Shown here: piece after piece, positions 4,892 through 5,917 of the stretch | Numbering within the stretch: position 1 is the stretch's first letter | Layout of the letters: each line of letters begins with the position of its first letter | Notes under the pieces: model-generated | What the model was told of the DNA's origin: nothing | Databases searched by the model: none | Seen by the model: only the letters and a program-made list of their open reading frames with translations | Assembly (NCBI GenBank): GCA_900555745.1 | Contig: USMH01000067.1 | Span: forward strand, 1 to 5,917 | Direction: 5' to 3' | Length of the DNA stretch: 5,917 nucleotides | Source: an uncultured Collinsella sp. | GTDB lineage: Bacteria; Actinomycetota; Coriobacteriia; Coriobacteriales; Coriobacteriaceae | Translations under genes and position numbers: made by a program

Positions 4892-5296
4892 ATGGCTATC
4901 GAGAAGACCTTCATCATGATTAAGCCCGACGCCGTGCGCGACCGCAAGATCGGCGAGATCGTTGCTCGCATTGAGCGCAGCGGCCTTGTCATCGAGCGCA
5001 TGGAGATGACCACGCTCGAGCGCGCTACCGTCGAGGAGCACTACGCCCATCTGGCCGACAAGCCCTTCTTTGGCGGTCTCTGCGACTTTATGACGAGCGG
5101 TCCGGTCGTCAAGATGGTCGTTTCCGGTCTCTCCGCTGTTGCTAAGATGCGCACCCTCATGGGCGCTACCAACCCGCTTGAGGCTGCTCCTGGTACCATC
5201 CGCGGCGACTTTGCCGTCGATGTCAACGCCAACGTGATCCACGGCTCCGACTGCCTGGAGAACGCCGAGATTGAGATCAAGCGCTTCTTTGGCTAA
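4892..5296 (+). CDS. ndk: Nucleoside diphosphate kinase
   Basis: 134 residues, within the short bacterial range (about 134-143). It transfers the gamma phosphate of ATP to other nucleoside diphosphates by a ping-pong mechanism through a phosphohistidine, balancing cytoplasmic NTP and dNTP pools. The N-terminus MAIEKTFIMIKPDAV has the active-site Lys11 in KPDAV. Tyr51, Arg104 in TIRGDFAVD, Asn114 and the phosphorylated His117 in NVIHGSD are all present. After GSD, position 121 is Cys where the family usually has Ser, Gly or Ala. It is likely monocistronic, with its own promoter in the gap after argH and a strong terminator at 5335-5368. All its Arg codons are CGC. Confidence 0.98.
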   Translation: MAIEKTFIMIKPDAVRDRKIGEIVARIERSGLVIERMEMTTLERATVEEHYAHLADKPFFGGLCDFMTSGPVVKMVVSGLSAVAKMRTLMGATNPLEAAPGTIRGDFAVDVNANVIHGSDCLENAEIEIKRFFG

Positions 5297-5298
5297 AC

Positions 5299-5320
5299 CA
5301 GCTTTGACTCCTTAAAGCTG
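5299..5320 (+). other. First hairpin after ndk
   Basis: CAGCTTT (5299-5305) and AAAGCTG (5314-5320) form a perfect 7-bp stem with an 8-base loop, three bases past the stop codon. No U-tract follows, so it probably shields the mRNA end ahead of the true terminator. Confidence 0.5.
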
Positions 5321-5334
5321 TTAGCGTGTGGCTT

Positions 5335-5368
5335 GGGCGCCGCGGAACTCCATCCGCGGCGCCCTTTT
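5335..5368 (+). terminator. Intrinsic terminator of ndk
   Basis: GGGCGCCGCGG (5335-5345) and CCGCGGCGCCC (5354-5364) form a perfect 11-bp stem with an 8-base loop, directly followed by TTTT. Confidence 0.92.
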
Positions 5369-5372
5369 ATTC

Positions 5373-5423
5373 CAAAATCTATGCAGGGGCCCGCTCGGAC
5401 ATATGTTCCGAGCGGGCCCCTGC
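5373..5423 (-). terminator. Terminator of rpiB, very long perfect hairpin
   Basis: Two 17-base arms, 5383-5399 and 5407-5423, are exact reverse complements around a 7-base loop CATATGT. On the minus strand the stem is followed by ATAGATTTTGG, which suits rpiB reading in from the right (stop at 5448). The plus-strand tail TGTTAGCTT is poor, but the stem could also back up the ndk terminator. Confidence 0.85.
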
Positions 5424-5447
5424 TGTTAGCTTGTGGCACTGAATAGT

Positions 5448-5915
5448 TTAGGCTTCGTCGACGATCTTAAGGCCGCGCGTGTGATCGATCTCGTTGAGGA
5501 GGTTAACGCGACGCTCGTGACGACCACCCTCAAACTCGGCGTCGAGCCACTCGTCGACGATCATCTTGGCGAGCTCGGAGCCCACGACGCGGGAGCCAAA
5601 AGCAAGCACGTTGGTATTGTTGTGCATGCGGGAGAGCTTGGCGCTGAAGGGCTCGGAGCACACGACGGCGCGTACGCCCTCGACCTTGTTGGCAGCCAGG
5701 CTAATACCGACACCGGTGCCACAGATGAGGATGCCCAGGTCGACGTTGCCGTTGGCAACGGCCTTACCCACCTTGTAGCCGGCGATGGGGTAGTCAAAGC
5801 TTTCGGAGGTGTCGGTGCCAAAGTTCACGACCTCGCAGCCGCGCTCCTTCAGGTGCTCGGAAATGATGTTCTTGAGCTCGACGGCGGCGTGGTCGTTACC
5901 GATACCGATCTTCAT
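5448..5915 (-). CDS. rpiB: Ribose-5-phosphate isomerase B
   Basis: 155 residues, complete from ATG at 5915-5913 to TAA. It interconverts ribose 5-phosphate and ribulose 5-phosphate in the non-oxidative pentose phosphate pathway, as a cytoplasmic dimer of the RpiB/LacAB family. The start MKIGIGNDHAAVELK carries Asp8-His9 (usual GSDHAG, here GNDHAA). The catalytic loop ICGTGVGISLAANK has Cys65 and Thr67. HNNTNVLAFGSRVVG provides His98 and Asn99, and GRHERRV (131-137) has the phosphate-binding arginines. The length (about 150) and motifs favour RpiB over the galactose-6-phosphate isomerase subunits LacA/LacB, though that relationship is close. The ribosome binding site and promoter lie beyond the right edge, only two bases being visible upstream. 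It converges with ndk. Confidence 0.95.
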   Translation of the reverse strand: MKIGIGNDHAAVELKNIISEHLKERGCEVVNFGTDTSESFDYPIAGYKVGKAVANGNVDLGILICGTGVGISLAANKVEGVRAVVCSEPFSAKLSRMHNNTNVLAFGSRVVGSELAKMIVDEWLDAEFEGGRHERRVNLLNEIDHTRGLKIVDEA

Positions 5916-5917
5916 GG

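Noticed and set aside
1..5917. CRISPR array, tRNA or rRNA genes, insertion sequences, phage genes
   Set aside because: No regularly spaced repeats, no cloverleaf or rRNA-like sequence, and no transposase or integrase frames were seen.

Overview
The window looks like ordinary chromosomal DNA from a high-GC actinobacterium. Gene content, codon use (Arg codons are almost all CGC/CGT) and protein style suggest the class Coriobacteriia, possibly a Collinsella-like gut organism. That placement is inference; no search was run.

Layout. Positions 1-772 (minus strand) hold the N-terminal part of a Cof-type HAD phosphatase, cut by the left edge. Positions 773-1326 are a long divergent intergenic region that carries the argG leader. 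argG (1327-2553) is followed by a gap with three hairpins, a 56-residue small ORF (2787-2957) and argH (3076-4506). A terminator follows argH, then a 385-bp gap with candidate promoters and alternative inverted repeats, then ndk (4892-5296). ndk and the minus-strand rpiB (5448-5915) converge on two strong back-to-back hairpin terminators.

Function. ArgG and ArgH carry out the last two steps of arginine synthesis: citrulline plus aspartate to argininosuccinate, then to arginine plus fumarate. Ndk (nucleoside triphosphate balance), RpiB (pentose phosphate pathway) and the HAD phosphatase are housekeeping neighbours with no evident link to arginine.

Main finding. A 24-codon ORF (1047-1121) with a near-consensus Shine-Dalgarno lies in the argG leader. 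Six of its last ten codons are arginine, and it ends in three consecutive CGA codons directly before the stop. I found no CGA in any other annotated gene of the window. Hairpins overlap the CGA run and stop codon, followed by a candidate terminator and a possible competing pairing. This is what a ribosome-mediated arginine attenuator would look like. The peptide is read directly from the sequence; the attenuation mechanism is inferred.
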